NCBI GenBank assembly: GCA_015488125.1
Contig: WFOJ01000054.1
Span: 1 to 6,049 of the forward strand
DNA length: 6,049 bases
Direction: 5' to 3'
DNA from: Mariprofundaceae bacterium
Lineage (GTDB): Bacteria; Pseudomonadota; Zetaproteobacteria; Mariprofundales; Mariprofundaceae
Shown: positions 5,090 through 6,049 of the stretch, piece after piece
How the letters are laid out: each line of letters begins with the position of its first letter
Position numbering within the stretch: the first letter of the stretch is position 1
The notes under the pieces: generated by a model
Database searches by the model: none
Told to the model about the DNA's origin: nothing
What the model saw: the letters and a program-made list of their open reading frames with translations, nothing else
Program-made: the position numbers and the translations under genes

Positions 5090-6049
5090 TCAGATCACCT
5101 TCGAAAATTTGATGTCCGGGTTTTTCTTTCTCAGGTATTCATCGAATACCATGGCGATATTGCGAATCAGCAACCGTCCTGCTGTCAGCACTTCCATGCC
5201 ATCATCGTGCAGGCGCACCAGCCGATCTTCCTGCATGGCTGCCAGATCGTCCAGCGCATCGGCAAAATGCGTTTTGAAATCAATATCAAATTGTTGTTCA
5301 AAGCTGCGATAATCCAGCGCAAAATCACACATCAGGCGCATGATCACGTGGCGTCGCAAATGATCTTCAGCATTGAGCTGATAACCACGGAAGACGCTGA
5401 AACGTCCGTCTTCAATGGCTGCCGCATAATCATCCATCGCCTTGGCATTCTGGAAGAAGCTGCCACCGACATAGCCAATCGAGGTCAGCCCCAGGCCGAT
5501 TAAATCGCAATCGGCATGCGTCGAATAGCCCTGGAAGTTGCGGTAAAGCTTGCCTTCGCGCTGTGCGACGGCCATTTCATCATCCGGGCGGGCGAAATGA
5601 TCCATGCCAATGAATACATAACCGGCATCCAGCAACATCTGAATGGAGCGTTCGAGGATGTTCAGTTTCTCCTGCGGAGCGGGAATCTGCGCCTCATCAA
5701 TGCGTCGCTGTGGCATAAACATGCGCGGCAAGTGGGCGTAATTGAACAGGGCAATGCGATCAGGATTGAATTCAATAATCGTTTCCAGCGTTTGCGCGAA
5801 TGAATCAACAGTTTGCAGCGGCAAGCCATACATCAGATCAATATTGATGGAGGTAAAGCCCTGCTGTCGTGCGTCATTGAGTACACGCAGGGTTTCTTCC
5901 TTACTCTGAATGCGGTTGACGGCTTTTTGCACGGCCGGGTTGAAATCCTGCACGCCCATACTCATGCGATTAAAGCCGCATTCGCGCAGTACACGTACAG
6001 TATGCTCACCGCATTCACGCGGATCTATTTCAATACCGTATTCACCGGC
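5090..6049 (-). CDS. hemN: Oxygen-independent coproporphyrinogen III oxidase (partial, N-terminus outside window)
   Basis: HemN is a cytoplasmic radical-SAM enzyme that decarboxylates two propionates of coproporphyrinogen III without oxygen to give protoporphyrinogen IX. The frame is open to the window edge: 319 C-terminal residues are seen, the first being AGEYGIEIDPRECGEH, of about 457 in E. coli. Matches include RMSMGVQDFN, DLMYGLPLQT, NPDRIALFNYAHLPRMF, GMDHFARPDDEMAVAQREG, YRNFQGYSTH, GRLLIRNIAMVFD and the terminal FSKVI. The [4Fe-4S] CxxxCxxC motif lies in the missing part. The ATG at 5965 is internal, not the start. The presence of true HemN rather than only the oxygen-dependent HemF suggests heme synthesis under low oxygen. 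It is the first visible gene of the - strand block, so the operon promoter lies beyond 6049. Confidence 0.97.
   Translation of the reverse strand, partial: AGEYGIEIDPRECGEHTVRVLRECGFNRMSMGVQDFNPAVQKAVNRIQSKEETLRVLNDARQQGFTSINIDLMYGLPLQTVDSFAQTLETIIEFNPDRIALFNYAHLPRMFMPQRRIDEAQIPAPQEKLNILERSIQMLLDAGYVFIGMDHFARPDDEMAVAQREGKLYRNFQGYSTHADCDLIGLGLTSIGYVGGSFFQNAKAMDDYAAAIEDGRFSVFRGYQLNAEDHLRRHVIMRLMCDFALDYRSFEQQFDIDFKTHFADALDDLAAMQEDRLVRLHDDGMEVLTAGRLLIRNIAMVFDEYLRKKNPDIKFSKVI

Noticed and set aside
5090..5965. A complete short HemN starting at the ATG 5965
   Set aside because: The frame stays open to 6049 with conserved HemN sequence (IEIDPRE) upstream, so the gene is cut by the window edge rather than truncated.

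Overview
The window joins the 3' end of a ribosomal RNA operon (+ strand, 1 to about 376) to a tightly packed block of eight genes, all on the - strand (450 to 6049). The proteins look like those of a Pseudomonadota (proteobacterium). HemN, HemL and the DUF4389 protein are closest to gamma- or betaproteobacterial types as I remember them, and a zetaproteobacterium is not excluded. GC content is moderate, roughly mid-50s percent by eye. The species cannot be named from this sequence.

Region 1 (1-376, +): the last ~108 nt of 23S rRNA, a 107-nt spacer, a complete 5S rRNA (~216-333) and a strong intrinsic terminator (343-376). There is no tRNA gene in the spacer or after 5S. The spacer is unusual: most of it (130-213) is one long imperfect hairpin whose two arms are arrays of a 7-nt repeat (GARGRCA-like). 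A second small repeat built on 9-nt units, with a perfect 9-bp hairpin, lies at 389-422 between the rRNA terminator and the convergent coaE gene.

Region 2 (450-6049, -): in transcription order, hemN (5' part outside the window), a DUF4389 membrane protein with a Cys cluster and a long low-complexity tail, hemL, hisI, hisE, a CDF metal transporter, a periplasmic PCuAC-type copper chaperone, and coaE. Junctions range from an 11-nt overlap to a 14-nt gap. Four of them are 4-nt NTGA overlaps in which the stop TGA of one gene shares bases with the ATG, GTG or TTG start of the next. This is very probably one operon with translational coupling; its promoter must lie beyond 6049.

Functionally, the block mixes two tetrapyrrole steps (HemL makes 5-aminolevulinate; HemN converts coproporphyrinogen III to protoporphyrinogen IX without oxygen), steps 2 and 3 of histidine synthesis (HisE, HisI) as separate proteins away from the rest of the his genes, metal handling (CDF, PCuAC), and the last step of CoA synthesis. 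A metal/heme theme is plausible for hemN, DUF4389, hemL, CDF and PCuAC; hisI, hisE and coaE look like co-transcribed housekeeping genes.

The most unusual observation is that the same purine-rich heptad family found in the rRNA spacer also sits exactly at the hemL/hisI junction, where it is translated as the N-terminus of HisI and may supply a ribosome binding site. I saw no defence system, CRISPR array, transposase or phage gene.
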